NCBI RefSeq assembly: GCF_000719865.1
Contig: NZ_JOID01000023.1
Coordinates: forward strand, 1-64,000
DNA length: 64,000 bases
Direction of reading: 5' to 3'
DNA from: Streptomyces albus subsp. albus
GTDB taxonomy: Bacteria > Actinomycetota > Actinomycetes > Streptomycetales > Streptomycetaceae
Shown: positions 27,090-37,171 of the stretch, in pieces
How positions within the stretch are numbered: position 1 is the first letter of the stretch
Layout: each line of letters begins with the position of its first letter
Notes under the pieces: model-generated
What the model was told of the DNA's origin: nothing
The model's input: the letters and a program-made list of their open reading frames with translations, nothing else
The model's database searches: none
Translations under genes and position numbers: made by a program

Positions 27090-27485
27090 ATGCAGAAGAT
27101 GACCGTGAACTTCCTGGACGGGGAGTCCTACTCGGTCGCGGTACGCGGCCACGAGTTCACCGTGGACCAGCCCCTGGACGCCGGGGGCGACGACCTCGGC
27201 CCCACCCCCGTCGAGTTGTTCACCGCCTCGCTGGCCACCTGCGTCGGCTACTACGCCGGCCGCTACCTGGCCCGGCACGACCTGCCGCGCGAGGGCCTGC
27301 GGGTGGAGACGGAGTTCGCCATGGCGGGGGACCGCCCGGCCCGGGTCGCGGAGGTGCGGATGCGCCTCGTCGTCCCCGGTGATCTGCCCGAGCAGCGCCG
27401 CAAGGCCCTGGCGGCCGTGGTCGGCCACTGCACCGTGCACAACTCGATCCGGCAGCCGCCGCACGTCGTCATCGACGTGGACTGA
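27090..27485 (+). CDS. OsmC-family protein
   Basis: A 131-residue OsmC/YhfA-type protein. The two redox cysteines are C51 in TASLATCVGYYAG and C114 in VVGHCTVHNSI, the positions used for reduction of organic hydroperoxides in this fold. GAGGAGG lies six bases before ATG 27090, an excellent site; the frame stays open upstream into the permease end but without coding character. It is the first gene of the stress island, with its own upstream box, and is followed by a strong hairpin. Confidence 0.9.
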   Translation: MQKMTVNFLDGESYSVAVRGHEFTVDQPLDAGGDDLGPTPVELFTASLATCVGYYAGRYLARHDLPREGLRVETEFAMAGDRPARVAEVRMRLVVPGDLPEQRRKALAAVVGHCTVHNSIRQPPHVVIDVD

Positions 27486-27594
27486 GACCGGACGGATCGG
27501 CCCGTAACGGGCGAACCGGTCGGCGGTCCGGGCCGCCGGGGCCGGGCCCCGGGGCGCGCCCGCCCGGGCAACCGCCCCGGTGTGCCGGGTACAC

Positions 27595-27636
27595 GTGGGG
27601 GCACCACCGGATCTCCGCCACCGGTGGTGCCCCCAC
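27595..27636 (+). terminator. 16-bp perfect hairpin after osmC
   Basis: GTGGGGGCACCACCGG at 27595-27610 pairs without mismatch with 27621-27636 around a ten-base loop, 109 bases past the OsmC stop. It is the strongest terminator-like hairpin in the window and is placed to end both osmC and the convergent small ORF. Confidence 0.85.
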
Positions 27637-27676
27637 CTGCGCTGCAGCCGTTGGTGTCGAGCAGGCCTGTGGGTAC

Positions 27677-27946
27677 TCAGCGTGCGTAGGGGTCGTCCGC
27701 TTCCTGCTCGGCGGTGGCGTCCTGATCCGCCCGCCACGTGTCCCGGCACAAGTCGGGGGCGGTGCGCGCCGTCGCGGTGAACTCGGCACGTGGAACGAAG
27801 CGCCTGCGCCGGCGCGCAGGGATCGGGCCGCCGGTCTTGTTCCCGTCCTGCGCGTGGGCGGAGGGCGGGCCGTTCCGGACTGCGTCCGTGATCTCTCCCG
27901 ACCGGCCGCTCGGATCGCGCCGGGTGGTCTCGTGGTAGGCAGTCAC
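27677..27946 (-). CDS. Small hypothetical protein (89 aa)
   Basis: The minus frame from GTG 27946 (AGGATGG about seven bases upstream) encodes a polar 89-residue peptide with EFTATARTAPDLCRDTWRAD and the acidic end TAEQEADDPYAR. Codon third positions are reasonable for a gene and the following hairpin would serve as its terminator. I know no family for it. It could be a real small stress protein or a chance frame. Confidence 0.4.
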   Translation of the reverse strand: MTAYHETTRRDPSGRSGEITDAVRNGPPSAHAQDGNKTGGPIPARRRRRFVPRAEFTATARTAPDLCRDTWRADQDATAEQEADDPYAR

Positions 27947-28014
27947 ATTTCGCCATCCTGGCTCAGGAGGCTGCGCCGTGCCACCCTGCGCGGGGCGCCC
28001 GGGCCGCCGCGCCC

Positions 28015-28527
28015 TCAGTCCGTCCAGCGGGCGAAGGCCGCGTAGGCCAGGTCGTCGAACAGGACGAAGCGGACCTCCTCCACGGCGGTGTCCGCGCCCC
28101 GGACCGTCTCCACGGCGATGCGTGCGCCGTCGTCGATCGGCCAGCGGTAGACGCCGGTGGAGATCGCGGGGAAGGCGACGGTCCTCGCCCCCAGCGCGTC
28201 GGCCTCGCGGAGCGACTCGCGGTAGCAGGAGGCGAGCAGTTCCGACCGGTCCTCCGTGGCGGACCACACCGGGCCGACGGTGTGCACGACCCAGCGGGCC
28301 TTCAGCCGGCCCGCCGTCGTCGCCACGGCCTGCCCCGTGGGCAGGCCGTCCTGGTACCGGGAGGCCCGCAGCTCGCGGCAGGCGGCGAGGATCTCCGGCC
28401 CGCCCCGGCGGTGGATGGCGCCGTCCACGCCACCGCCGCCGAGGAGGGAGGAGTTCGCCGCGTTCACGATGACGTCGGTGTCCTGCTCCGTGATGTCGCC
28501 CCGGAGGAGGGTGATGGTGGGGGTCAT
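28015..28527 (-). CDS. Macro-domain protein (ADP-ribose/O-acetyl-ADP-ribose hydrolase type)
   Basis: The 170-residue protein is a single macro domain. TLLRGDITEQDTDVIVNAAN is the adenine-binding strand, SLLGGGGVDGAIHRRGG the diphosphate loop, and VAFPAISTGVYRWP the distal ribose loop. MacroD/YmdB-like enzymes with this NAANSSLLGGGGVDGAIH pattern remove ADP-ribose from proteins or deacetylate O-acetyl-ADP-ribose, the by-product of sirtuin deacetylation. This links it to the protein acetyltransferase fusion farther along the strand. The start is ATG 28527. Confidence 0.9.
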   Translation of the reverse strand: MTPTITLLRGDITEQDTDVIVNAANSSLLGGGGVDGAIHRRGGPEILAACRELRASRYQDGLPTGQAVATTAGRLKARWVVHTVGPVWSATEDRSELLASCYRESLREADALGARTVAFPAISTGVYRWPIDDGARIAVETVRGADTAVEEVRFVLFDDLAYAAFARWTD

Positions 28528-28610
28528 GGACCCATTCTCAGCGGTGACGGCCGCGGGGCCGGCGACCTGTCCGGGTGTGGCGCTCGCCGGCTCCGGTCCC
28601 GGCGGCGGCC

Positions 28611-29126
28611 TCAGCCGGGCTGCCCGGTGTGGTTCACCTCCGCCGCGATGTGCTCGCCCCAGGCCCGTATCCGCTCACGGTCGCGGAAGTCGCCGCCCCT
28701 GCCCTCCGCCACGAGCCGGCGGGTGAGGAAGCCGTCGGAGTCCTCCGCGAGCCGGCCGCCGAAGGTCATGTGCTCGCGGGCGTGGACCCGTTCGGCGATC
28801 CGGGCGACGGATTTCGGCGGTGGGATCTCCTTCTCGGAGGCGGAGTCGTCGAGCGGGCCGCTGCTGAACAGCCAGACGGGGCGCCGGTCGAGTGCCTTGC
28901 GGTTCCGGCGGGCGAACCGGGCCGCGTCCCGCTGCCAGCGGCCGGAGTAGAGCCCGCCGCCGATCACCACGGCGTCGTACGGTTCGAGGTCCACGATGCC
29001 GGAGGCCGGGAGGACGACGACGTCGATCTCCCGGGCGCGCAGGGCGTCCCCGATCCACTGGGCGATGCCGGCGGTGGAACCGTGCTTGCTTCCGTAGGTG
29101 ACGAGTACGCGCTGTGCTGCGGCCAT
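28611..29126 (-). CDS. Flavodoxin-domain protein (HemG-like)
   Basis: A 171-residue FMN-binding protein. The phosphate loop is TYGSKHGSTAGIAQWIG at residues 10-26, and the flavin-contact loops are AVVIGGGLYSGRW and WLFSSGPLDDS. The short flavodoxin-like fold with a C-terminal helix (ERIRAWGEHIAAEV) resembles menaquinone-dependent protoporphyrinogen oxidase HemG and the actinobacterial flavodoxin-domain proteins. It is paralogous to the gene at 37172. GGAGAGGG precedes ATG 29126. A role in anaerobic electron transfer is inferred from the neighbours. Confidence 0.85.
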   Translation of the reverse strand: MAAAQRVLVTYGSKHGSTAGIAQWIGDALRAREIDVVVLPASGIVDLEPYDAVVIGGGLYSGRWQRDAARFARRNRKALDRRPVWLFSSGPLDDSASEKEIPPPKSVARIAERVHAREHMTFGGRLAEDSDGFLTRRLVAEGRGGDFRDRERIRAWGEHIAAEVNHTGQPG

Positions 29127-29153
29127 GTCCGTCCACCCTCTCCTCTGTTCCGC

Positions 29154-29213
<60 letters not shown>

Positions 29214-29238
29214 TTCCGTTTGCCGTACTGCGGCGGGG

Positions 29239-29934
29239 TCAGAACCTGCGGAGCCGGCCGTCCACTCCGTCGATGCCGTGCAGGGCCGGTTCCACCCGGC
29301 GGATCTTCGAGTCGTCGTAGCGGTACGTCAGATGGCTGACCACGCCCACCACACCGTCCACTTGCCCGGCCATGTGCTCGGCGATCGGCACCTCGCTGCG
29401 CCGCTCCAGACAGCCCTCCAGCACGACCACGCCGCCCACGACGGTGACGCCGACGGCGTGCGGGGTCAGCCACAGGGCGTCGACCAGCACCTCGTCGATG
29501 ATCTCCCGGCGGATGTCGGCGTCCGGCCGCAGGAAGATCTGGAGCAGGTCGCGCCGGGTGACGATGCCGACCAGCCGGTCCTCCTCGTCGACCACCGGCA
29601 GCCGCTCCACCTGGTGGCGTGCCATGGTGCGGGCCGCGTGCGCGATGGAGTCCAGGGCGCGGACGGTGACGGCCGGCGAGGTCATCAGCTCCCCGGCAGC
29701 CGGCGCGCCTCCCGTCTCCGGTCCCGTCTCCAGGACCGCTCCCTCCCCGCTGATGTGAGCATCCATCAGGTCGGAGACGGAGACGACCCCGATGACCTTC
29801 TCGTCGTCGTCCACCACCGGCATCCCGCTGATCCCGTGTTCGTCCAGCCACCTCGCGATGTCCTTGAAGGGGGTGGCGGCGACCGCGCGGACCACCTCGC
29901 TCGTCATCACGGTGCCGACCTCGCGGTGCTTCAT
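29239..29934 (-). CDS. CBS-domain pair plus BON-domain protein
   Basis: A 231-residue protein. Two CBS motifs occupy residues 5-60 (VGTVMTSEVVRAV, ISGMPVVDDDEKVIGVVSVS) and 82-140 (LMTSPAVTVRAL, VERLPVVDEEDRLVGIVTRR), followed by a BON domain at 150-215 (HAVGVTVVGGVVVLEGCLER, VDGVVGVVSHLTY). CBS pairs bind adenine nucleotides and sense energy charge; BON domains contact membranes. It lies 28 bases after the GNAT/ACS gene on the same strand with a strong GGAGGAG site, so the two are probably co-transcribed. It is paralogous to the protein at 50557. Confidence 0.9.
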   Translation of the reverse strand: MKHREVGTVMTSEVVRAVAATPFKDIARWLDEHGISGMPVVDDDEKVIGVVSVSDLMDAHISGEGAVLETGPETGGAPAAGELMTSPAVTVRALDSIAHAARTMARHQVERLPVVDEEDRLVGIVTRRDLLQIFLRPDADIRREIIDEVLVDALWLTPHAVGVTVVGGVVVLEGCLERRSEVPIAEHMAGQVDGVVGVVSHLTYRYDDSKIRRVEPALHGIDGVDGRLRRF

Positions 29935-29962
29935 GGTTCTCTCCTCCTCGGGCGGTGGGGGC

Positions 29963-32668
29963 TCAGCGCAGCCGGCGCAGATAGGGGTCGCGCGCCTGCC
30001 GGGGCAGCAGGCGGATGCGGACGTCGAGCGCGGTGACGCCGTCGGGCCGGGCGACGACCGGGTTGAGGTCGGCCTCCGCGAGCTGCGGCAGGTCGCAGGC
30101 CATCGTCGAGACCCGCAGCAGCAGTTGTTCGAGTCCTTCGAGATCGACGGGCCCGCCGCCGCGGTAGCCGAAGAGCAGCGGCGCGGAGCGCGGCGCGGTG
30201 ATCAGGTCGTGCACGTCGCGGTCGGACAGCGGGGCGAGCCGCGCCGCGTGGTCGGCCAGCAGCTCGGTGGCGGTGCCGCCGAGGCCGAAGAGCACCAGCG
30301 GCCCGAAGACCTGGTCCTGGACGACTCCGGTGACCAGCTCGGTGCCGCGCTCCGCCATCGGCTGGACCAGCACCCCGGTCATCACCTCCCCGAAGCGCCC
30401 GGCCAGCGAGCGGTACGCCTGCCGCACCTTCTCCTCGCCGGCCAGGTCGAGCAGCACCGCGCCCTCCTCGGTCTTGTGCACCAGACCGGGCCAGTACGCC
30501 TTGAGCACGACGCGGTCCTCCGGCCCGGGGGCGAGCCGGGCGGCGGCCTCGACCGCGCTCCGCTCGTCCTCCGCCCAGGCCCAGGGGAGCTGCGGGATCG
30601 CGTAGTGGTCCAGCAGTTCGGCGCAGCGGCGCGGGTCGAGCCAGCCGCCGTCCGGGTGCTCGGCGAGGAAGGCGTCCACCAGGGCGCGGGCGGCCCCGGT
30701 GTCGGTGCCGCGCAGTTCCGGGAAGGTGCCCGTCGGCCGGGCCAGGAACCGGGCCCGTTCCGCGGCGTGCGCCAGGGCGCGGGCGGCGGACTGCGGGTCC
30801 GCGTAGGCGGGGACGGCGCCGCCGCCCCGGGTGTGCAGCAGCCGCACGGACTCGGCCTGGTCGAGCAGGACCGCCGCGATGGTGCGCGGCCGGCGCCCGG
30901 GGGCGGCGTGGGTGAGGGCCCGCAGCGGGTCGTCGCCGGTGGCCGCGGCCAGCGCCGTGGGGACGAGGGCGAGCAGCACCGCGTCCACGGCGCCGTGCGC
31001 GGCCAGCCGGTCCAGGACGGCGCTCAGCGACTGGTCGCCGACGGCCGCGGTGGCGTCGACGGGGTTCGTCGCGCTCGCGCCGGGCGGCAGCCACTCCAGC
31101 AGGTCCGCGACGAGGTCGGCGGGGAGCTCCGGCACGCTCAGGCCCGCCTCGACGCAGGCGTCGGCGGCGAGGACGCCCGCGCCGCCCGCGTTCGACACCA
31201 CGGCCACCCGCGACCCGGCCGGCAGCGGCTGGGCGTGCAACAGGGCGGCTGTGTCGAGGAGTTCGCCGACGGTGCGGGTGGCGATGATCCCGGCCTGGGT
31301 GAAGAGGGCCTGCCGGGTCATGGTCGGTGTCGCGGCCGCGGCGGTGTGCGAGGCGGCGGCGCGCCGGCCGGCGTCGGAGCGGCCCGCGTCCACGGTCAGC
31401 AGCGGCATCTTCCGGGTGACGCGGCGGGCGGTGCGGGAGAAGGCGCGCGGGTTGCCGAAGGACTCCAGGTGCAGCAGGGCCAGGTCGGTGCGGCCGTCCT
31501 CCTCCCACCACTGCAGCAGGTCGTTGCCGCTCACGTCGTACTTGTCGCCGAGCGAGACGAAGCTGGAGACGCCGACGCCGAGCCGGGACAGCCCGCCCAG
31601 CAGCGCGATGCCGACCCCGCCGGACTGCACGGCCACCCCGGCGGTGCCCGGCAGCGGCCGGTGGGCGGCGAAGGTGGCGTCCAGCCGTACCGGCTCCTCG
31701 GTGTTGGCGACGCCCAGGCAGTTCGGGCCGACCAGCCGCATCCCGTAGCGGCGGACCGTCACCAGCAGCGCCTCCGCCTCCGCGCCGTCCAGCCCGGAGG
31801 TCAGCACCACCAGCGCGCGGACCCCCGACTTGCCGCATTCCTCCGCCACTTGGGGCACGGCGCGCGCGGGGACGGCGAGCACCGCCAGCTCTGGCGGCTC
31901 GGGGATCGCGGTGACGGACGGATACGAGGGGGTGTGCTCGACGGTGTGGGTGTGCGGGTTGACGGCGTGCAGCGCGCCGGTGAAGCCGGCCCGGCGGATG
32001 TTGCGCAGCACGGCGCGGCCCACGGAGCCGGGCTTGGTGCCCGCCCCGACGACGGCGATGGAACGGGGCCGCAGCAGCGGCCGCAGGCTGGCGGCGTCGG
32101 CGGTCCGGCCGCGCTCGTCGCAGGCGGCCAGGTAGCGCTCGTCCGGCTCCAGGCCGACGGTGCAGTGGACCTCGGAGTTCTCGAACCGGCGGGCGGTGCT
32201 CAGGCCGAGGTCGGCGAAGACCTTCAGCATCGCGTGGTTGTCGGCGAGGGCGTCGGCGGTGAAGGTGGCGACACCGTTGGCGCGGGCCGCGTGCACCAGG
32301 TGCTCCAGCAGCAGGGTGCCGACGCCGCGGTGGTGGAAGTCGTCGGCGACGGCCAGGGCGACCTCCGCCGTGGCCGGGTCGGCGGTGTCCGTCTCGTACT
32401 CGGCGACGCCGACGATCTGGTCCTCGCAGAAGGCGATCAGCGGCAGGAAGCCGGGGCGTGGCGGGCCGCAGAACCGCTCGGCGGCCCGCCGCCCGGAGAG
32501 CCGGCTCGCCGCGAAGAAGCGCAGCCGCCGGTTCTCCGGCGACATCTCCTCGTACAGCCACAGGACCTGGTGGAGGTCCTCGGGGCGGGCCTGCCGGATC
32601 TCCACCGTCCTGCCGTCCGCCAGCAGCGCGTGCGTCATCTCGGCGCGGTGCGCGTTCCTCGTCGTCAT
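29963..32668 (-). CDS. GNAT / ADP-forming acyl-CoA synthetase fusion (Pat-like)
   Basis: A 901-residue fusion. An N-terminal GNAT domain (about 15-175; [33 protein letters not shown]) is followed by a CoA-binding Rossmann domain (from about 190; [20 protein letters not shown]), two succinyl-CoA-synthetase-like domains and an ATP-grasp domain (about 675-895; [19 protein letters not shown]). This N-terminal GNAT order matches the protein acetyltransferase PatA of Streptomyces lividans, reversed from enteric Pat. H441 in [10 protein letters not shown] lies where catalytic ADP-forming synthetases carry the phospho-histidine, so ligase activity may survive. ATG 32668 has GGGGAG eight bases upstream. 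It is divergent from pyruvate formate-lyase. Confidence 0.9.
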   Translation of the reverse strand: MTTRNAHRAEMTHALLADGRTVEIRQARPEDLHQVLWLYEEMSPENRRLRFFAASRLSGRRAAERFCGPPRPGFLPLIAFCEDQIVGVAEYETDTADPATAEVALAVADDFHHRGVGTLLLEHLVHAARANGVATFTADALADNHAMLKVFADLGLSTARRFENSEVHCTVGLEPDERYLAACDERGRTADAASLRPLLRPRSIAVVGAGTKPGSVGRAVLRNIRRAGFTGALHAVNPHTHTVEHTPSYPSVTAIPEPPELAVLAVPARAVPQVAEECGKSGVRALVVLTSGLDGAEAEALLVTVRRYGMRLVGPNCLGVANTEEPVRLDATFAAHRPLPGTAGVAVQSGGVGIALLGGLSRLGVGVSSFVSLGDKYDVSGNDLLQWWEEDGRTDLALLHLESFGNPRAFSRTARRVTRKMPLLTVDAGRSDAGRRAAASHTAAAATPTMTRQALFTQAGIIATRTVGELLDTAALLHAQPLPAGSRVAVVSNAGGAGVLAADACVEAGLSVPELPADLVADLLEWLPPGASATNPVDATAAVGDQSLSAVLDRLAAHGAVDAVLLALVPTALAAATGDDPLRALTHAAPGRRPRTIAAVLLDQAESVRLLHTRGGGAVPAYADPQSAARALAHAAERARFLARPTGTFPELRGTDTGAARALVDAFLAEHPDGGWLDPRRCAELLDHYAIPQLPWAWAEDERSAVEAAARLAPGPEDRVVLKAYWPGLVHKTEEGAVLLDLAGEEKVRQAYRSLAGRFGEVMTGVLVQPMAERGTELVTGVVQDQVFGPLVLFGLGGTATELLADHAARLAPLSDRDVHDLITAPRSAPLLFGYRGGGPVDLEGLEQLLLRVSTMACDLPQLAEADLNPVVARPDGVTALDVRIRLLPRQARDPYLRRLR

Positions 32669-32757
32669 GGTGTCCAACTCCCCTGGGGCGGCCTCGGCTT
32701 CCTCCCAGCATCCGGCCGCTCCGGGACGCCCGCAGGGGCTGGTGGGGGCACGGCGTC

Positions 32758-32773
32758 AGGGCCGTTCGGCCCC
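32758..32773. promoter_or_regulatory. Candidate stress-island box in the pat-pfl gap
   Basis: AGGGCCGTTCGGCCCC has perfect 6-base arms (GGGCCG/CGGCCC) around TT and lies 89 bases upstream of the GNAT/ACS start. It is the most symmetrical copy of the shared motif. Confidence 0.55.
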
Positions 32774-32819
32774 GGTGCGCGGCCGCCTCCCGGGCCCTGC
32801 GGAACCGGCACGCGGAAGC

Positions 32820-32834
32820 AGGGCCGAACGGCCT
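32820..32834. promoter_or_regulatory. Second candidate box in the pat-pfl gap
   Basis: AGGGCCGAACGGCCT (arms GGCCG/CGGCC around AA) lies 174 bases before the pyruvate formate-lyase ATG. Further related words follow at 32844-32858 (GGGCCGCTCGGTCCC), 32880-32889 (GCCGTACGGC) and a right half at about 32905-32914. The 340-base gap therefore holds several related sites, as expected for a shared divergent control region. Confidence 0.5.
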
Positions 32835-33008
32835 CACCGGCCCGGGCCGCTCGGTCCCGGTAACCCCCCGCGGGCAGGGGCCGTACGGCGTGCCGGGGGA
32901 CTCCCGTCGGCCCTGTCCGGTGCGGGGGCCGGGCCGGAGGATGGACACCGATGCAAGGCGCCCGCAGGGACACCCCCCGAGCGGCGCCGCGAGGACACGG
33001 AGGCAGTG

Positions 33009-35270
33009 ATGACGGTGGTGGCACCGACCGGCACAGAGGCGCCCGGTGTGGCGTGGCGCGGGTTCACGGGCGAGCACTGGCGCCGCCGGGTGGACGTCCG
33101 GGGCTTCATCCAGGCCAACTACACCCCCTACGAGGGGGACGCGGCCTTCCTGGCCGGCCCGACGACACGGACCCGTACCGTCTGGGAGAAGGTCAGCGGC
33201 CTGTTCCCGGAGGAGCGCCGCAAGGGCATCCTCGACGTCGACACGGCGGTCCCGTCCACGATCACCTCGCACGCGCCCGGCTACATCGACCGGGACCGCG
33301 AACTGATCGTCGGCCTGCAGACCGACGCCCCGCTGAAGCGGGCGATCATGCCGAACGGCGGGCTGCGGATGGTCGAGAACGGCCTGCGCGCCTACGGCTA
33401 CGAACCCGACCCGTTCGTCACCAAGGTCTTCGGCACCTACCGCAAGACCCACAACGCGGGCGTGTTCGACGCCTACACCCCGGAGATGCGCCGGGCCCGC
33501 AAGGCCGGCATCATCACCGGCCTGCCCGACTCCTACGGGCGCGGCCGGATCATCGGCGACTACCGGCGCGTCGCGCTCTACGGCACCGCGATCCTGATCA
33601 AGGAGAAGAAGGCCGAGCGCTCCCTGCTCGACACCAAGCCCTCCACCCCGGACGTCATCCGGGACCGCGAGGAACTCGCCGAGCAGATCCGGGCATTGGG
33701 CGAACTGGAGGAGATGGCCGCCGGCTACGGCTGCGACGTCACCCGCCCCGCCGCCACCGCCCACGAGGCCGTGCAGTGGCTCTACCTGGGCTACCTGGCC
33801 GCGGTGAAGGAGCAGAACGGCGCCGCGATGTCCCTCGGCCGCACCTCCACCTTCCTCGACGTCTACCTCGAACGCGACCTCGCCGAGGGCCGCATCGACG
33901 AGACCCGCGCCCAGGAACTCATCGACGACTTCGTCATCAAGCTGCGGATCGTGCGCTTCCTGCGCACCCCCGAGTACGACGCGCTGTTCTCCGGCGACCC
34001 CACCTGGGTCACCGAGTCCATCGGCGGCATCGGCCGGGACGGGCGCCCGCTCGTCACCCGCACCTCCTTCCGCTACCTGCAGACCCTCTACAACCTCGGC
34101 CCGGCCCCCGAGCCCAACCTCACCGTGCTCTGGTCGCCGCGACTGCCCGAAGGGTTCAAGACGTTCTGCGCCCAGGTCTCCATCGACACCAGCTCCCTGC
34201 AGTACGAGTCGGACGAGCTGCTGCGCCCCTGCACCGGCGACGACACCGCCATCGCCTGCTGCGTCTCCGCGATGACGGTCGGCGAGCAGATGCAGTTCTT
34301 CGGCGCCCGCGTCAACCTCGCCAAGGCCATGCTCTACGCCATCAACGGCGGCCGCGACGAGATGACGGGCGAGCAGATCGCCCCCGAGTCCGAGCCGCTC
34401 ACCGGCGAGTACCTGGACCACGACGAGCTGTACAAGGCGTACGACCGGACCCTCGACTGGCTCGCCGCCACCTACGTGGACGCCCTCAACGTCATCCACT
34501 ACATGCACGACAAGTACGCCTACGAGCGCCTGGAGATGGCGCTCCACGACCACCCCGTGCACCGCACCATGGCCTGCGGCATCGCCGGCCTGTCCGTCGC
34601 CACCGACAGCCTGTCCGCGGTGAAGCACGCCCGGGTCAAGGTCATCCGGGACGCCGACGGGCTGGCCGTCGACTACGAGGTCGAGGGCGACTACCCGGCC
34701 TACGGCAACAACGACGACCGCGCCGACACCATCGCCGCCGAACTCGTCCGCTCCTTCATGGAGAAGGTGCGCCGGCACCCCACCTACCGGGACGCCGAGC
34801 ACACCCAGTCGGTGCTCACCATCACCTCCAACGTGGTGTACGGCAAGCACACCGGCAACACCCCGGACGGCCGCCGCGCCGGACAGCCCTTCGCCCCCGG
34901 GGCCAACCCGATGAACGGCCGCGACAAGCACGGCATGGCCGCCTCCGCCCTCTCCGTCGCCAAGATCCCCTACGAGGCGGCGCGGGACGGCATCTCCCTG
35001 ACCTCCACGGTCACCCCGGAGGGCCTGGGCCACGACCCGGCCGAACGGGCGGGGAACCTGGCGGGAATCCTCGACGCCTACACCGCGTCCGGCGGCTTCC
35101 ACATGAACGTCAACGTCCTCGACCGGGCCACCCTCGAAGACGCGATGGAACACCCGGAGAAGTACCCCGAGCTGACCATCCGCGTCTCCGGATACGCCGT
35201 CAACTTCGTACGGCTCACCCGCGAGCAGCAGCTCGACGTCATCAGCCGCACCTTCCACGGGGCGATGTGA
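33009..35270 (+). CDS. pflB: Pyruvate formate-lyase (formate C-acetyltransferase)
   Basis: A 753-residue glycyl-radical enzyme, close to the 760 of Escherichia coli PflB. The catalytic cysteine pair is C417/C418 in IACCVSAM and the radical glycine is G728 in [10 protein letters not shown] near the C-terminus. Other matching blocks are [40 protein letters not shown] and [20 protein letters not shown]. It converts pyruvate plus CoA to acetyl-CoA plus formate and is destroyed by oxygen when active. ATG 33009 has GGAGG six bases upstream. The activase gene overlaps its stop. It is unusual in the normally strictly aerobic streptomycetes. Confidence 0.97.
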   Translation: MTVVAPTGTEAPGVAWRGFTGEHWRRRVDVRGFIQANYTPYEGDAAFLAGPTTRTRTVWEKVSGLFPEERRKGILDVDTAVPSTITSHAPGYIDRDRELIVGLQTDAPLKRAIMPNGGLRMVENGLRAYGYEPDPFVTKVFGTYRKTHNAGVFDAYTPEMRRARKAGIITGLPDSYGRGRIIGDYRRVALYGTAILIKEKKAERSLLDTKPSTPDVIRDREELAEQIRALGELEEMAAGYGCDVTRPAATAHEAVQWLYLGYLAAVKEQNGAAMSLGRTSTFLDVYLERDLAEGRIDETRAQELIDDFVIKLRIVRFLRTPEYDALFSGDPTWVTESIGGIGRDGRPLVTRTSFRYLQTLYNLGPAPEPNLTVLWSPRLPEGFKTFCAQVSIDTSSLQYESDELLRPCTGDDTAIACCVSAMTVGEQMQFFGARVNLAKAMLYAINGGRDEMTGEQIAPESEPLTGEYLDHDELYKAYDRTLDWLAATYVDALNVIHYMHDKYAYERLEMALHDHPVHRTMACGIAGLSVATDSLSAVKHARVKVIRDADGLAVDYEVEGDYPAYGNNDDRADTIAAELVRSFMEKVRRHPTYRDAEHTQSVLTITSNVVYGKHTGNTPDGRRAGQPFAPGANPMNGRDKHGMAASALSVAKIPYEAARDGISLTSTVTPEGLGHDPAERAGNLAGILDAYTASGGFHMNVNVLDRATLEDAMEHPEKYPELTIRVSGYAVNFVRLTREQQLDVISRTFHGAM

Positions 35271-36007
35271 GCACCGTGAGCAGCATGGGCCGGATTCACT
35301 CCTGGGACCTGTCCACCGGCGTGGACGGGCCCGGGACCCGGTTCGTCCTCTTCGTGAACGGCTGCCCGCTGCGCTGCCTCTACTGCGCCAACCCGGACAC
35401 CTGGCGCATGCGCGACGGGCGGCTGGTCACCGCCGACGAGGTCATGGAGCAGGTCGACAAGCACCGGGGCTTCATCACCGCCGCCCGCGGCGGGGTGACC
35501 GTCACCGGCGGCGAGCCGCTGCTCCAGCCGGCCTTCACCGGCGAGATCCTGCGCCGCAGCAAGGAACGCGGGCTCCACACCGCCGTGGACACCTCGGGGC
35601 TTCTCGGCGCCCGCGCCACCGACGAGATGCTCGCGGACACGGATCTGGTGCTGCTCGACATCAAGGCCTTCGACGTCGGCACCTACCGCAGCCTCACCGG
35701 CGGCCGGCTGGCGCCCACGCTCAACTTCGCCACCCGGCTGGACCGGCTCGGCGTCCCGGTGTGGGTCCGCTACGTCCTCGTGCCCGGCTGGACCGACGAC
35801 AAGGACTCCGTGGACGGCTTGGGGGAATTCCTCTCCGGGCTCGGCAACGTCGACCGGGTCGACGTCCTGCCGTTCCACAAGATGGGCGCCGCCAAGTACG
35901 AGGCCCTCGGCATCCCGTTCCCGCTCCGCGACAACCCGGTACCGGACCGGGAGCTCACCGACCGGGTGCGGGAGCAGTTCCGGGAGCACGGGCTGCGGGC
36001 GCTCTGA
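35267..36007 (+). CDS. pflA: Pyruvate formate-lyase activating enzyme
   Basis: A 246-residue radical-SAM enzyme. The [4Fe-4S] ligands are C33, C37 and C40 (CPLRCLYC, the Cx3Cx2C spacing), and the SAM-contact GGEPL motif is in [11 protein letters not shown]. It has the same length as the E. coli enzyme and installs the glycyl radical on G728 of the preceding protein. GTG 35267 overlaps the pflB stop (GTGA), which gives tight translational coupling; GTG 35276 and ATG 35285 are alternative starts. VDTSGLLG and DIKAFD are further family marks. Confidence 0.97.
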   Translation: MSTVSSMGRIHSWDLSTGVDGPGTRFVLFVNGCPLRCLYCANPDTWRMRDGRLVTADEVMEQVDKHRGFITAARGGVTVTGGEPLLQPAFTGEILRRSKERGLHTAVDTSGLLGARATDEMLADTDLVLLDIKAFDVGTYRSLTGGRLAPTLNFATRLDRLGVPVWVRYVLVPGWTDDKDSVDGLGEFLSGLGNVDRVDVLPFHKMGAAKYEALGIPFPLRDNPVPDRELTDRVREQFREHGLRAL

Positions 36008-36058
36008 CCGACGAAACCGGAGGAGGCGGACGGGACGGAACCGGAAAGCCGAAGCAAG

Positions 36059-36110
36059 CCCCAGCACAACAAGCAAGCCCCAATAGCAAGTCCCCAGCAG
36101 AACAAGCAAG
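36059..36110. repeat. 33-bp direct repeat between pflA and the stress-protein gene
   Basis: CCCCAGCACAACAAGCAAG (36059-36077) recurs at 36092-36110 with one change. The 36050-36115 stretch is much poorer in GC than its surroundings and purine-rich, resembling an unstructured leader. No terminator is apparent, so the stress-protein gene may belong to the pfl transcript. Confidence 0.7.
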
Positions 36111-36127
36111 TCAGGGAAGGACTCGTC

Positions 36128-36973
36128 ATGACAACCCGTCGCGTGGTCGTCGGTGTGGATGGCTCGCTCCTCGCCGTACGGGCGCTGGACCGGGCCGCGG
36201 AAGAGGCGGCGCTGCGCGGCGCCGCCCTGGAGATCGGCTACGCGGTGCCCGATCCCGACGTGGCCGGGCCGGTCCTGCAGAGCGCCGTCTCGCGGGCCCG
36301 GGCCCGCCACCCCGGACTGGAGGTCACCGCCGTACCGCTCGCCGGTGACCCGGCCCGCGCCCTCGCCGAACTCGGCCGGGACGCGGCCCTCACCGTCGTC
36401 GGCAGCCGCGGCTTCGGCGGCTTCGCCGGACTGCTGCTCGGCTCGGTCAGCCTGCGGCTCGCCGCGTCCACCGAGAGCCCGCTGCTCGTCGTGCGCCGGG
36501 ACACGCGCCCCACCGCGTACGGCGAGGTGCTGCTCGGCATCGAGAGCGACGCGGACGCCGACGCCTCGGCGTACGCCTTCCAGGAGGCCGAGCGGCGCCA
36601 CGCCCGGCTGCGGATCGTGCACGCCTGGACCTACCGCTACTCGGCCCCCGACGCCCTGGTCCCGGTGCCCGCCACCTCGGTGCAGGACGACATCAACCGG
36701 CAGGCCGCCGCCGAGGAGGCGGTGCCCGCCTTCGCCGTCGCGGGTCTGCGGGAGAAGCACCCGCGGGTCGGGATCGAGACCCGCACGGTCCGGTCCGGGC
36801 CGGTGCACGCCCTGCTGAACGCGACCCGCACGGCCGACGTCGCCGTGATCGCCTCCCACCGCAGCCGCGAGGAGGGCCGGCACGGCTTCCAGCTCGGCCA
36901 CGTCACCCGCGCGTTGCTGCACCACGCGCACTGCTCGGTGGTCGTCGTCCCGAGCGTCGCCGAGGAGAGCTGA
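36128..36973 (+). CDS. Tandem-domain universal stress protein
   Basis: A 281-residue protein of two UspA domains. The first (RVVVGVDGSLLAVRALD to about 135) has a full ATP-binding motif, GSRGFGGFAGLLLGS (Gx2Gx9GS). The second (from about 138) lacks the glycines (ASHRSREEGRHGFQLGHVT) but keeps the LLHHAHCSVVVVP ending. Such proteins bind ATP and act in dormancy and hypoxia in mycobacteria. GGGAAGG lies before ATG 36128. It is 120 bases after pflA on the same strand. Confidence 0.92.
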   Translation: MTTRRVVVGVDGSLLAVRALDRAAEEAALRGAALEIGYAVPDPDVAGPVLQSAVSRARARHPGLEVTAVPLAGDPARALAELGRDAALTVVGSRGFGGFAGLLLGSVSLRLAASTESPLLVVRRDTRPTAYGEVLLGIESDADADASAYAFQEAERRHARLRIVHAWTYRYSAPDALVPVPATSVQDDINRQAAAEEAVPAFAVAGLREKHPRVGIETRTVRSGPVHALLNATRTADVAVIASHRSREEGRHGFQLGHVTRALLHHAHCSVVVVPSVAEES

Positions 36974-37171
36974 CGGGGACCGGAGGGGACGGACCGTACG
37001 GGTCCGGGGTGCCCGGCGCCCCGGCCGCCCCCGCAAGCCCCGGAGTGGCGCGGACCCTCCACGCCCCCGGCTCTCGCGTCACGGAACCCGGCAGCGGCCG
37101 GGGGTTGCACCCCGTGGCGCGAGGTACCCGGCGTGGCCGGGAACCACAGGACATAACAGGAGGAAAGTGAC

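Noticed and set aside
29931..35258. Very long antisense frame of about 1775 codons across the GNAT/ACS and pfl genes
   Set aside because: It results from GC-rich third positions of the real genes. It runs through two intergenic regions, has no domain, and the real genes on the other frames carry intact catalytic motifs.
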